In this document: piece after piece, positions 9,106-19,298 of the stretch
Layout of the letters: the number at the start of each line of letters is the position of its first letter
Position numbering within the stretch: the first letter of the stretch is position 1
Position numbers and translations under genes: made by a program
Assembly: GCA_009602725.1 (NCBI GenBank)
Contig: WELB01000363.1
Span: 44,370 to 81,996 of the forward strand
Source of the DNA: Spirogloea muscicola
Lineage: Eukaryota; Streptophyta; Zygnematophyceae; Spirogloeales; Spirogloeaceae
DNA length: 37,627 nt
Direction of reading: 5' to 3'
The notes under the pieces: model-generated
The model's database searches: none
What the model saw: only the letters and a program-made list of their open reading frames with translations
What the model was told of the DNA's origin: nothing

Positions 9106-12100
9106 TCAGCCGTTGTCATCAACGGGAAAGCGGATATGAGCTCGAGTCAATCTCTGCCTATGCTTGTCTTCTGGCACATCAATTGCATCCGTACCTACAC
9201 CCGCCTCCACATGAGTCGTTCTAGTAATACGTGGCAGAGAGAATTCACAAGCCAGTCCGAGGTGATCACTTCCATAGTGCTGTCACAGGACAAAGGTACT
9301 GCCTCAATAGCAGCATCCTAGCAAAGCACAATCCCAACGCACTAGCATCCAAAGAAGCTCAGATGCAAGCAGAGGTGGATGGCCAATGGATACCTCTGAT
9401 GGAAGGCCTCGAAGCCTAAGTATATGATCCCGAGGTGGCAAATCCAGCACTCTGAGTGGCTGCAGCTCCTCCGTGTGCCTGCACGAACAAACAGCTGTGT
9501 GTGAGATTCCTGGTCTTAAAAGTCTAATTGCTGATCATCAACACTCAGACAGATGCTATTGACTTACCATACGTAATCAACGGTCCCCTGGAAACCCCAG
9601 TGGTAGGACGTGATAGGCGGCTCCTCTCCTCTCCTCCTATCAGCTCCCTGTGATGCAACAAAGAGTGGGCTGCAAGAGCAAGCTCAGACTTGCACCTGAC
9701 TCCCTGCACGCTGCTTGGTACAGCCAGACCGCATCTTTGATAGCCTTAGGCTTGCCAACGAGACAGCCCTCCGGCATTGTAAAGGTCCTGACATACCTCA
9801 ATCTCAGAGTAGGCACTCTGCAGTCGAAGGCTGTGGCACGCCACAGAAGACTGACTGCTGCCGGTGGCTGCCTCCAGTTCTTCATAAAACCAGATGTACC
9901 TCATTTGCATGTCAACCTGTGGCAATGACTGCGACTCTGGCAAGCTCCACCTGAGACCCAACAAGCACAGTGAGCAGTAATAAGAGCTACTGGTCAGGTC
10001 CGATAGTGTAAGATCAGCCTCTGCAGGCCACTCCTGTACCTACCAACAAGAGATGCTTATACAAAAGTGAGTGTAAACAAAGTCAGGTAAATGGTGTGCA
10101 CCCTCTGCCAGGCCAACCCTGCCTGCTTCTCATTAAGCCGACATGGAATCCAGGACCTTCCATCTCAAGCTGTCCTGCAAGGTTACGTCGGTCTAGACCT
10201 TGCAAGTCAACCTGGAACATCAAAGAGCAATCTGAGTACCAGTTGCAGCTTGCCAAGATTGCAAGGCGTGCAAGCAGGCTCCTTCTATTGCTCAATGAAG
10301 ATGCCACCACGATTGACAACAAGCACTATTTGGATATGCGAAGAGACCTTGGCAGTAGCCAACAGGTTGTAGACTGCACTCTGCATGACAGCGAGACCGT
10401 ACAAGTGTGTTCAGATGTGTTCAGATGAGTGGCGCACTTTGGAGTGAGGTGAGAATGTGAAGGAGCACAACGCTGTGGTCCTTAATTACAACAACACATG
10501 GCAGCCTGGTTCCAGACTTCGGGGTCTCATTACCCCGGGGCAACAGTTGAAATCTCCTGCAATGATGATAGGGGCTTGCGGTGTGCACATCTGTGCAAAG
10601 CCTCTGGCAGCTTCAGCTAAAATTCTCACCTGTCATTGCATGAACATGCTGGAAGGCTCAAGAGTCTGCAAGATCTATGGTACTGATAACAAGGCCTTAC
10701 TGCCAGGTGTCACAGAGAGGACTACAGCATCGGCACCTACATTCCCAAAGCATGGTTGTTGCCTACCTGGCCCATCTTGATGTCCCCCCGTTTTGGGTTG
10801 AACAAGATGTGCACATTTGCCACGACGACTACGGGACCACTGCGGCTCCACATATGGTGTCACGTTGTACTACACCAGTGGCGTGCCACAAAGTTGGACG
10901 ATTGCAACTGGACCGTGGCCTGCCAATACTTGGCATCATCTAGAGTAGCCACCTGGGTCTATGTACTATGCCCAAATCGAGCAAAACGAGGAAGATGCTC
11001 AGTCCGAGGCAGTCTACCTCTCATGGGCTCCACCAGAGTGTGCAGATCGCAGCTGTCACATCCATTACATCCGACAATCATTGGGTGACTGTTAGGGCAG
11101 ATGGTCGCAAGACAGGACAATGGCAACTGCCATTTTAAACCTTGGATAAAGCATCTGCAGCTAGTGTCACAAGTGAGAATCACACCTCTAAGGCAAGGAG
11201 CTGGGCAACATTGTCCCGTAAGTTATGATCCCTGAATTCCAAGCTCTTCTCATGTACCATCGCAAACCTGCCGGCGAATCAAGTTCAGCTAGTCAGCCAG
11301 AAGAAATCCTTCTCTCTGACCTCTGCTAGTGAGGAGGCTGCAGCTTGACGTGCGTGAGGATACATGCAAGCTTGCCGAGACAAAAGCAGAGCTCAAGGCA
11401 GAAGAAGAAGACGTGTACAGGAGGTGAGCTACTTTTCTGATCTCCAGAACGTTGCACAACCATCCCTCGCATCACCGGTTCGAGCCTGGCGACACGTGCA
11501 TGAGACAGAGCACGTCTGAGCTTGGCACTGGATGATGGGGTTAATGACCGGGTAAAAGTGCACCGGCCTCCTCGTGATGTCCCGACAGAGCCAGGGCAGG
11601 GGAGAAGGGGAGCATAGGGGTGGGCTTGCGTGGAGCTGGAGAGAGCAAAACCTTGAAGAGGCCGACAAAGCCCGCTTCTGCAAGCTCGGCTTCCAGCTCC
11701 TTGAACCTGTCGACCTCCTGTGCGGACAGAGCTCTCACACCGGCAGGATGTAGCAGCTGCCAGCAGCCACGCATGGGACATGGTCGAGCTGAGGCAAAGT
11801 GCGAATCCCTTCAAGGGTAGCAGGCTGGGGGGCGTCGCACCTGGAGGCAGAGGACGTCGGGAGCCCAGGACAGCATCTCGTGCAGCACCAGGCGCTTGCG
11901 GAAGGGCCAGGCCAGGACGTCAGGCCTGACGTGGCCGTAGAGCCGGGCATGGAAGTGCACCGCTGTGTCTGCCGCCAGGATGTTGTGGGACCCCACGACG
12001 AACGTGTCTGGTGGGCAGCAGGGCCAGGGGCCGAGCGTGAGGGGGGCGAGGGCGAGGCACCACAGAGCGGGGCCGCGAGGGAGCGCAGGCGGAGGGCCGC

Positions 12101-12264
12101 CCACCGTGGTCGCCCGGCGGCGGCAGGGCGGAGGCGTGGCGCCAGCGGCGGGGCAGGGGAGGAGGCGGCGCGACGGCGGCGGCGTGGCAGAAGCGGCAGC
12201 GGGAGCCGTAGGCGCACCACCCGCGGGCGGCGAAGTGGCGGCAGACGGGGCGCGGCTTCCCCAT
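9106..12264 (-). CDS. CCCH zinc finger + CCR4/Angel-type endonuclease/exonuclease/phosphatase family protein
   Basis: Fourteen exons in sense order: 12264-12105, 12007-11841, 11717-11652, 11485-11433, 11267-11186, 11052-11018, 10839-10767, 10629-10534, 10380-10348, 10211-about 10135 (donor uncertain), 9916-9797, 9647-9568, 9478-9394, 9279-9106; about 430 residues. The chosen ATG opens directly into a C-x8-C-x5-C-x3-H finger (residues 8-27). The nuclease domain follows: SHNILA, PDVLCLQ|EVDRF, RTGDARDGCA, RDNVAQLLALE, NVHILFNPKRGD, IIIAGDFN, LDRRNLAGQ, GTVDYVW, GLPSE|HYGSDHLGL. All catalytic Asn, Glu, Asp, Asn and His positions of the EEP fold are present. Family knowledge suggests 3'-5' poly(A) or RNA exonuclease activity of the CCR4/Angel group; the finger probably binds RNA. 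The last 40 residues are unrecognised. Two exons are only 33 and 35 bases. Confidence 0.88.
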
Positions 12265-12306
12265 GACCCGCCCCTCCGACGCGGGGGGGACGAGGTATCG
12301 GGGGTT

Positions 12307-12445
12307 NNNNNNNNNNNNNNNNNNNNNNNNNNNNNNNNNNNNNNNNNNNNNNNNNNNNNNNNNNNNNNNNNNNNNNNNNNNNNNNNNNNNNNNNNNNNNN
12401 NNNNNNNNNNNNNNNNNNNNNNNNNNNNNNNNNNNNNNNNNNNNN
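12307..12445. other. Assembly gap (139 N)
   Basis: The gap separates the last visible codons of the RBM26/27-like gene from the start of the CCR4-like gene. Both flanking frames are open up to the N run, so the stop of the first gene and any short intergenic region must lie inside it. Confidence 0.95.
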
Positions 12446-15400
12446 CCGCCCCCCTCCCCCTCGCCCTCCCCTTCCTGCCCCCCCCGCCGCTGTGGCTGGT
12501 GCAGCGCTGCCCCCGGCTCTGCGGCAACCGCCGCCGCCACGCCAGCGTCCGGGCTCGCCTTGGCGGCAGGGGATGGCCATGCAAGCCGCAGCCGGTCCCC
12601 GGGTTCTGGGCCCGCCCAGCCGCCCTCTGCCAGCGCCCACTCCGCTTCCCGCCGCGTCTTGAAGCGCACGTGGAAGACGCTCCCTTCGGGGCTCTCGCTG
12701 CCGCCTGCCTCGATCCGGGCCACTTCACCGAACCCCTGGAAGTGGCTCAGCAGTGCTTGCACCTGCGACGCACACCGTATCGGAAGGGGGAGTACTGGGT
12801 GGTCAGCAACAGCGACAGGGCAGCTGCAGCACGCTGCACGAGGTACGATGAGGCGCCCGACAAGCCGGTGCCTGTGAGGTGCGCCAAGACAGGGCAGGCC
12901 TGGAGAGCCTTACGTTGGCCAGGGCGGGTGGCACCGGCGGAAGCACTTGCACGACCGTGGGGCGGTTGTCGAGTTTGAAGCGCTGCGGGCCCCAAGCAGG
13001 AGCAGCTCCTCGGTGGAAGGACGGGGAACCACTGCCAAACCCGCTAGACTTGAGTGCCCGAGGCGCCTGCGCTGCCGCTGGTGACAAGGTACCCCCCGTC
13101 AAACTGGCTGGCATAGGCTCCTCCCCAGTGCTGGCGTTCTGGCTCACTGGCGCACTCACTGCAGGGCTGAGGGCCCCATTATTCGCCTGTGATGGGAGAG
13201 CAAGCAAGTCCGCACTGATCAGCACACTGCTGATCAACACGCTTCAGTCAGTGCCCATTGCAATGCAGCAGATGCGACTAATGGGAGGAGCGTTCTGCAA
13301 GAGGAGCGGTGTCAATGTCTCTGCAATAGCAGCAACGGCAGTTTTCCTGAGGAGAGCACACCTTCTTGCCGGCGGTCAAGCGCTCGAGGAGCTGCTTCTG
13401 GTGCTCAATCTGCTGCCGGAGCAAGGCCTCCTTGCGCTGCTGAATCTCCTTGAGCTTTTCCAGCTTCTCCCACTGCGCGCCAGCAGGCGCAGCTGCAGAT
13501 GGAGAAGGCGTTGCCGGCTGGGTAGCAATGTCACCAGGCGCAGGGGATGATGAGGCTGGGACTGCAGGAGATGCTGCAGGAGGGGCTGTTTCGTGGAGTG
13601 GGACACTATCACGATGTGCCCAGGAGGTCCGGATGAAGCGATTGCCCATGACAGCTTCTGGAGCACGTAGTGCTGCCTCCGCGTCCTCCAGGCGCGCAAA
13701 TTGCACGAAGGCACGCTCCCCCTGCTGGACTGTTCGCAGGTTGACCATGCGCCCAAACTTGCGGAAGTGAGCCATGAGGCCCTCCTTGCCCCGTAAGTCC
13801 AGCGGAATGGACGACACACAGAGCGTCCTCTCTGCCCTGCCGCCTTCCCTGGGCCTGCCCCTCTGCCTGCTGCTGCCGCCAGGGGTGGGCGCATCATTTG
13901 GGACCCTAGGGGTATCACCAAGGCCATCCTCCACGAAGTCCTCTCTCTCCACCTGAACGGAGGAGGGGCCATCGACATTCCTAGGAGCTGCAAGACCGTC
14001 CTCCGCTGCCCCGAACGCCGAGGAGTGGGGGGGGGGCTGTATGCGATCCCACACAGAACCGACCGCCTCCGTCTTGCGGACCTTCTTGCTGCCGCCCTCC
14101 TCCCACAGGGGCTGGTCAGGGTCGTATGACTCAGCCTGCCCCTCCCTTCTGTTCGTTGACGGGCTGTCATTGTGGCCTGCCGTGCTGGTGCCATCGAGCG
14201 AGTCACGATTGCTGCGCAGCCTTTTCCCAGGAGGGCCGACTCCTATCGCAGCACGCCCTGGCCGACCGGGGCCTGGCCTCGCCTCATGACCATGCTGCGG
14301 GACGGGCAGCGCCCCGGGCAGGTTGAACTGCTGCAGGCTCTGGGCGCAATTTGGGGACGAGGTACTTTTTCAGCGCGGGCCCAGCCAGGTGATTCTGAAC
14401 CTAATGTGCAGCAAACCTGGGGTGTACGAGGAAGAAGAAGCAGAAGCGAGCATGCGGCAGATTAGGAGTTTAAAGTCTGGGCAGACCTGCATGTCCTCCA
14501 CAATGATATGGTTGGTCCCGTGGTCCATAGGGCAGAGGTCCCCTCGGAGGCAGAAGCCGCGCTCCTCGAAGTCGATGCAGCGGGCCGGCCGTCTCGCCTG
14601 TTCAGGCACTGGCGGGGGGAGGCGGGCAAAGGCAGCCCAGGGTGGTGGCCCAACGGGCATAGGAAGCGGGGGGCCCGGAAGAGGAGGAGGCCGGGAGCTT
14701 GGCAAGCCCCTGCCGGCCCCGTAAAAGCCGGGCTGGAGCTGGGGGCCGGGTCCAGGACCGAGGCCGAGCAGCGGCGGCGGCGGCATGCCAAACCCCCTCA
14801 CCTCAGGCCTGCTTGGCTGCCCTGGAGCCCACCGGGCGGCCGCGGGATGGGCGTTGGGCCACTCTGGAGGCCCTCCACGACCCTTGCTGAAGCCTGTAGG
14901 GCCTCGAAATTGAGACCGGCCATTCCGCCTGCTATCTGGGAGAGGCATTGTGGTGCTAACCACGCCACGCTCGCCGGTCTCGCTCGCTCTGCGGACGCCC
15001 ACTGCATTGAGCTCAACAGCGCTCAGTGGCTCCTCCCCTAGCTTCCGTGACCGCCGCCGGTGTTTGTGGTTCCGATCGTCGTCATCGTCGTCTTCGTCGT
15101 CGTCATCGTCGTCGTCGTCGTCGTCGTCACCGTCGGCATCGTCATCGTCCTCGGCCTCGTCACTGCCGCCGCCGCCGCCGATGTCAACGTCTGTGCTCCC
15201 CTTGCCCTGGCGACCAACCTCCCGCTCCGGCTCGCCAGCAGCATCCTGCTGTTTTCCAGGCGAGGCAGCGGAGCTTCCTTGGCGCCCCTTGGAGTCCTCG
15301 ACGGCCGCCACGCCACCGCGCACGCTGTCTGTGACCGCGTCCGTGGGCAGAGCCTGTGGCGCATCGTCTGCTCGGGGGGGGCTGGAGCCAAGGGCGACGC

Positions 15401-15907
15401 GCGCCGGAGAGAGTGGCGGGATGGTGCCGTCCTCGAGGGCGGTGAACAGACGCTGCACGAATGTCTCGGTTTCTGCGCAGGCGGGCGGACTTGGGGGCTG
15501 GGATGAGCGCGATGCGCAGGCGGGAACAGGGTTTGGGGGTTGGGATACCATTCCTGCCTCTGCCTGCAGCACGGCGGGCCGGCTGGGCTGAGCGGCGGGC
15601 TGACCGTCGCCGAGGAAGTCGTGGAGCTGGTCCACGCAGAGCTGGCGCAGCTCGGGCAGGGGCTTGGTGTTGCGCAGCAGCGCGGACACGTACTTGGACA
15701 GCAGCGCGGGGTCCGCCTCGGAGCTGTAGGAAAGGGGGGGGGGGGGGGGGGNGGGGGAAAGCGGGGGTAAAGGGGGGATGTCAGGCCGGGCGGCGGGGCG
15801 GGCGCAAGCCGGGGGAAGGGGAAGGGAGGAGGAGGGACAGACATGGGCAGAAGGGCGGCGAGGAGGAAGCGCGAGAGGGGCGAGCCCTCGGCGTCGTCCA
15901 CGCGCAT
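12446..15907 (-). CDS. RBM26/RBM27-type RNA-binding protein (PWI-like, CCCH, RRM), 3' end in gap
   Basis: Six exons in sense order: 15907-15843, 15723-15605, 15472-14487, 14330-13362, 13186-12914, 12762-<12446; at least 909 residues. Start MRVDDAEGSPLSRFLL; the first junction gives LLPISEADPALLSKYV, matching the helical PWI-like N-terminus of RBM26/27, continued by LCVDQLHDFLGD and ETFVQRLFTALEDG. Next come a long acidic run (Asp triplet repeat, 15080-15160), an Arg/Gly- and Pro-rich region, and a C-x8-C-x5-C-x3-H finger (about residues 363-388). An RRM follows (about 557-630) with LCVSSIP, ERAFVQFA and VMGNRFIRTSWAHRD. A coiled coil ending LLERLTAGKK and a second, weaker RRM (QALLSHFQGFGEV, VRFKTRREAEWAL) complete it. 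Animal homologues act in nuclear RNA decay (PAXT) and plants have CCCH-RRM relatives; a nuclear RNA-decay or processing role is inferred. Intron 1 holds a poly-C tract with an N at 15752. Confidence 0.9.
15080..15160 (-). repeat. Asp-coding trinucleotide repeat in the RBM26/27-like gene
   Basis: GAC/GAT triplets on the minus strand encode a nearly pure aspartate run of more than 20 residues. The opposite strand shows the matching GTC/GTCGTC pattern and a spurious Val/Ser frame. Confidence 0.8.
15734..15757 (-). repeat. Homopolymer G tract with single N (sense poly-C before a 3' splice site)
   Basis: About 23 G on the plus strand, interrupted by an N at 15752. On the gene's sense strand this is poly-C followed by TTTCCTACAG, the acceptor of exon 2, so it forms an extreme polypyrimidine tract. 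Its true length is uncertain. Confidence 0.75.
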
Positions 15908-16179
15908 GCTGCAGCGGCGGTGGGGGCGGCGGCGGAGCGCGGGGGGGGGCCGGTGCGGCGGGCCAGCACGAGCTGCCGCCGCCGGCGCAGGGCCTGGGCG
16001 TGGCGAGGGACAGGCAGGGCGGGAGGATGCGCGCAAGCCGGCGGCGGGCGGCGGCGCGGGGGCCGGCGTCGTGGAGGGGTGCCGCCCGGCTGCTACTCAC
16101 TCGCCGCGCTGGGCGAGGTTGTTTGGCTCCTCAGGTTACCTTGTCGGCGATGGAATGGGCTCACTCGTGGGTACTCGAG

Positions 16180-16420
16180 GCCCCCCCTTAGGATGTTCTT
16201 GGTGCTTTCTTGTCGAATATGCATGTGCTCACTCGGGGATACTAGTGTCCCCCTTAGCCAGCTCGTTACCCAGTCAACAGGACGTTTGTAAGGCTAGAAT
16301 TGGCCTCCCTTTCAACTTCATGCGCACCGCGCGCCTTTCTTTCCCGTGGCCCCTTTCTGGGCTGGCTTTCTCCAGCCCCCTCTCCTCAATGGGCGAGCCC
16401 TTCTCACTTTTCTCCTTAGG
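16180..16420 (+). mobile_element. LINE 3' end, subfamily B (UTR and last codons)
   Basis: The sequence ATGCATGTGCTCACTCGGGG, then TGTCCCCCTTAGCCAGCTC, then AATTGGCCTCCCTTTCAA is the same 3' end seen inverted at 31980-32100 and 32640-32770. It ends with a GGGCTGGC...CCAGCCC hairpin near 16364. Only the last few codons of the ORF remain. Confidence 0.65.
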
Positions 16421-16499
16421 CAGCTTACTGCCCCGTTACCAGGACTCGGTAAGGCTCGGTTGGCCCTTCCCTAGCATCGTCTACGTGTTTTGTAGTGTA

Positions 16500-16815
16500 G
16501 CAAGCGCGGCCAGATTGACTGGTGGCTGGGAGAGAAAAGCGCGCCCATAGAAAAGAGAGGCTGGCCAAGCCAGCCCAAAAAAGAATGGACAATGTCCAAA
16601 GCCAAAGCAAGAGGAGCCGGAGAAAGGACTACACCACAACATACTGCAGAACACAGAAACGATGCAGAGGAAAGCTCAGTACCCACGAGTGAGCAACATC
16701 AGGTCTGAGTAGCTCGCTGCAGGGAAAGAGGCGCTCCGCCGAAACCCAGAGGCGGCGGCCATAGCACGGCCTGCGCGCGTATGGACGGCGTGGGCAACGT
16801 GGGCAACGCGCGCGT
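16500..16815 (-). mobile_element. LINE 3' end, subfamily A
   Basis: Minus-strand copy with the last codons of the polyprotein (SYSDLMLLTRGY-type ending), the full 3' UTR and the hairpin GGCTGGCCAAGCCAGCCC complement near 16558. A smaller module resembling CAGATTGACTGGTGGCTGGG sits at its UTR end. The 5' truncation lies near 16815, where GCGTGGGCAAC is repeated. Confidence 0.7.
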
Positions 16816-16929
16816 ATGGACGGCGTGGGAGAGGCCAGCCCAAAGGAATGGACAAGGTCTGAATGAGCCGGAGTGCTAAGAGAGGGGGAAGCGGCTAAGA
16901 GAGAAGGGCTCGCCCGTGGAGGTAGGCAC

Positions 16930-17950
16930 GGGTGTGCTGCCTTTCCAGGTGTGCTGCCTTTCCAAGCGTCGCTACGCTCCGCCCACCAGGTGCTGCTCGC
17001 GGTGCACCCGGACCTGGCGGGCCAGGCGGTCTCCTTTGCGCACCTCGCGCACACACCGCCGACCTGCGCGTCCAAGCGCGCTTCGCAGCCGCAATGGACA
17101 AGGCAGCCTTCACCACCGCCTTGCTGCAGCTCCCGGAGGCCGACCTGCGCGGGCGCGCGAGACTCCACTCTGGCCTCTTCTCCGGGGGCCCGGAGTGGCT
17201 TCAGGCCCTCCCCCTCAACGACGCCCTCACACTCCCGGACGAGGTATTTCGCAGTGCCGTCCACCGGCTCCTGGGCCTGCCGCCGCCATGCCTCCAGGGT
17301 GTGCGTCAGTGCGAATGTGGCGAGCGAGGGGCCGAGCCTGGGGAGCTGGCCGCTCATGTTCTGCGCTGTTCCCACGGCGGAGAGCGGACAGCGGCCCACG
17401 ACCGCCTCCGGGATGCAATGCATGGCATTGGAGGCTGGCTTCTCGGTGGCAGCGGAGAACTCCGCCGTCATGCCGCTCCAGCAAAGGGCCGACGGTCTCC
17501 ACGCACGTCGCGTAGACCTTGTGGCCACCCCACAAGCCGGCGGGCCACGTCGTATCCTGGACGTGGTGACCACAGACGCATACGACCGCTCACACCCAGC
17601 CCAATGTGCCATCAAGGCTGGGTATGCAGTCGCCTGCGCCGCTCGAGCTAAGGAGCTCAAATATGCTGATCATCCGAGGGAAGACGAGTTCTTCCCGCTG
17701 GCTATCGACACGCATGGGGCGGTGGGGCTCGGTGGCTCGAGCTGCTCAACCAGCTCGCCCGCCATTGCATCGTCCGCCGCTTCCATGGGGAGCCAGTGGA
17801 CTTTCCTGCAGCCGGGTCGCTAGCGCAGGTGTACCGGATGCGCTTGGCCGTCTCGCTGCAGAGGTCTATGCCCCGCGCGCTGCACCTGCGTGGCGGCAAT
17901 GCCCTCGCTGCTGCCTCTGGCTCTGGGGACCCACTTCCAGGAGCCTAGCT
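16930..17950 (+). pseudogene. Non-LTR retrotransposon polyprotein C-terminal region, frameshifted
   Basis: This is the longest LINE remnant here. It encodes, in three successive frames, the region after the RT domain: DLRGRARLHSGLFSGGPEW, a Cys/His knuckle CECGERGAEPGELAAHVLRC, then HDRLRDAM; after a shift near 17430, LDVVTTDAYDRSHPA and KELKYADHPREDEFFPLA; after a shift near 17725, ARWLELLNQLARHC and SLAQVYRMRLAVSLQRSM, ending at a TAG near 17948. The Cys-x-Cys...His-x3-Cys knuckle and the block after it are typical of algal and fungal LINE polyprotein C-termini. No RT catalytic motif remains. The 5' end carries a duplicated GTGTGCTGCCTTTCCA near 16935. Confidence 0.75.
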
Positions 17951-17959
17951 TCTCTGCCA

Positions 17960-18330
17960 GGGGCGATGCCCGGCTTCAACGCCGCCGGTTCGCTCGCACA
18001 AGTCTTCCGCCTGCGCCTGGCCGTATTGCTTCAACGCTCTCTTGCCCACGCCGTCCACACGCGAGCAGGCCGTGCTATGGCCGCCGCCTCTGGGTCTCGG
18101 CGGAGTGCCTCTTTCCCTGCAGCGAGCTACTCAGACCTGATGTTGCTCACTCGTGGGTACTGAGCTTCCCTCTGCATCGTCTGTGTTCTGCAGTGTTTTG
18201 TTGTGTAGTCCTTTTTCTGTTCTTCGTACTTCCCCTGGCCCCTTCTCGTCCTTTGTTCATTCTCTTCTGGGCTGGCTTTTTCCAGCCCCTATCCTCAATG
18301 GGCGAGCCCTTCTCTCTATTTCCGATTACA
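17960..18330 (+). mobile_element. LINE 3' end, subfamily A, following another element
   Basis: Begins at a FNAAGSLAQVFRLRLAV-type segment and reads in frame to SYSDLMLLTRGY and a TGA at 18161-18163. The 3' UTR and hairpin (GGGCTGGCTTTTTCCAGCCC near 18270) follow. It starts within about 15 bases of the stop of the preceding, different remnant, so the homologous C-terminal block appears twice in a row from two subfamilies. Confidence 0.72.
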
Positions 18331-18349
18331 GCCATCTCCGTTTACTGGA

Positions 18350-18965
18350 AAAAGGGCTCGCCCATTGAGGATAGAAGTGGCTCTCCCAATGGGGGCAAGG
18401 GCTGTGAGAAGCCAGCCCGAAAAGAATTGACAAGGTTCGAAGCGGCCAAACTACGAGCTAAGCAGCGACTGCGGGGCCTGAAGAGGCTATGGCAGAACGG
18501 GGGAGGATGGACCACTTAGTAGTCACGAGTGAGGAGCCTCACATCTGACAGACTAGCTGCCGGTAAACTATCCCCCTGACGAAAGCCGGAGGCCGCAGCG
18601 AGAGCACGGCCAGCACGCAGATGCACGGCGTGGGCCATGGACCGCTGGAGGGAGACGGACAAGCGCATACGATACACCTGAGCCCACGAGCCAGCGGCGT
18701 TGAAGTCAGCCGGCTCACCGCGCCTGCGGGACACAGCGCGCCGTGCAAGCCTGGCCAACAGGTCGAGCCAGTGGGATCCGAGAGCCCCATGCACGTCCAA
18801 AGCCAGGGGGACGAACTCGTCGGCAGCCGGGTGGTCGGCGTGTTTGGCCGCCTTGCTGCGAGCGGCCTTTGCCGCAGCGTGGCCAGCCCGCGAGGCAGAA
18901 AGCCCCGGGTTGGAGCGGTCGACCACATCGAAGGATATGCGCCGATAGGGGAAAGCCAGCCCAGA
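18350..18965 (-). mobile_element. LINE polyprotein C-terminus, subfamily C
   Basis: Minus-strand frame ending at 18516 encodes FDVVDRSNPGLSASRAGHAA, KHADHPAADEFVPLALDVHG, LAQVYRMRLSVSLQRSMAH, and a terminal SDVRLLTRDY. The frame is intact over about 145 codons but lacks RT. UTR-like modules with CCAGCCC hairpin arms lie on its 3' side (18350-18500). Confidence 0.72.
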
Positions 18966-19007
18966 AAAGATGAACGAAGGACGAGAAGGGGCCAGGGGAA
19001 GTACGAG

Positions 19008-19190
19008 GTACGTTCCGGCTCCTCTTTCTTTGGCTTTGGACATTGTCCATTCTTTTCTGGGCTGGCTTTGCCAGCCCCTCTTCTCTGTGGGCGCGCACTC
19101 CTCTCGTTTGCCAGCCCCTCTTCTCCATGGGCGAGCACTTTGTTTTCTGGTCTTTTCATGCGCACCGCGCGCACCTTTCTTCTTGCCAGG
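19008..19190 (+). mobile_element. LINE 3' UTR fragment(s), subfamily A
   Basis: Contains CTCCTCTTTCTTTGGCTTTG, the perfect hairpin GGGCTGGCTTTGCCAGCCC at 19059-19077 and the usual GGGCGCGCACT end. A second partial GCCAGCCCCTCTTCTCCATG with the subfamily B-like CATGCGCACCGCGCGC follows. It lies immediately upstream of the ubiquitin-ligase gene. Confidence 0.65.
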
Positions 19191-19298
19191 CGCCATTCAT
19201 CAGCGTGCTGGTGAATGCAGTAAGGGCCCCGTTCAGGAAGGCAGGCTGTCGTTGCTGGACGGGCTCCTTCCTCCAGGCGGCCGCCCCCCCCNCCCGCC

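Noticed and set aside
9076-9419. Plus-strand small frames at the end of the CCR4-like gene
   Set aside because: They overlap exons whose minus-strand translation carries GLPSE and HYGSDHLGL, with consistent phase.
11470-11490. GGTTCGAGCC, resembling a tRNA T-loop
   Set aside because: No acceptor, D or anticodon stems can be paired around it; the bases belong to the exon-intron border of the CCR4-like gene.
11965-12978. Long plus-strand open frame (over 300 codons)
   Set aside because: It is the complement of the CCR4-like and RBM26/27-like exons and spans the N gap. Its openness comes from GC-rich codon use; no domain is present.
14950-15591. Plus-strand serine/valine-rich frame over the triplet repeat
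   Set aside because: Antisense shadow of the aspartate run in the RBM26/27-like protein.
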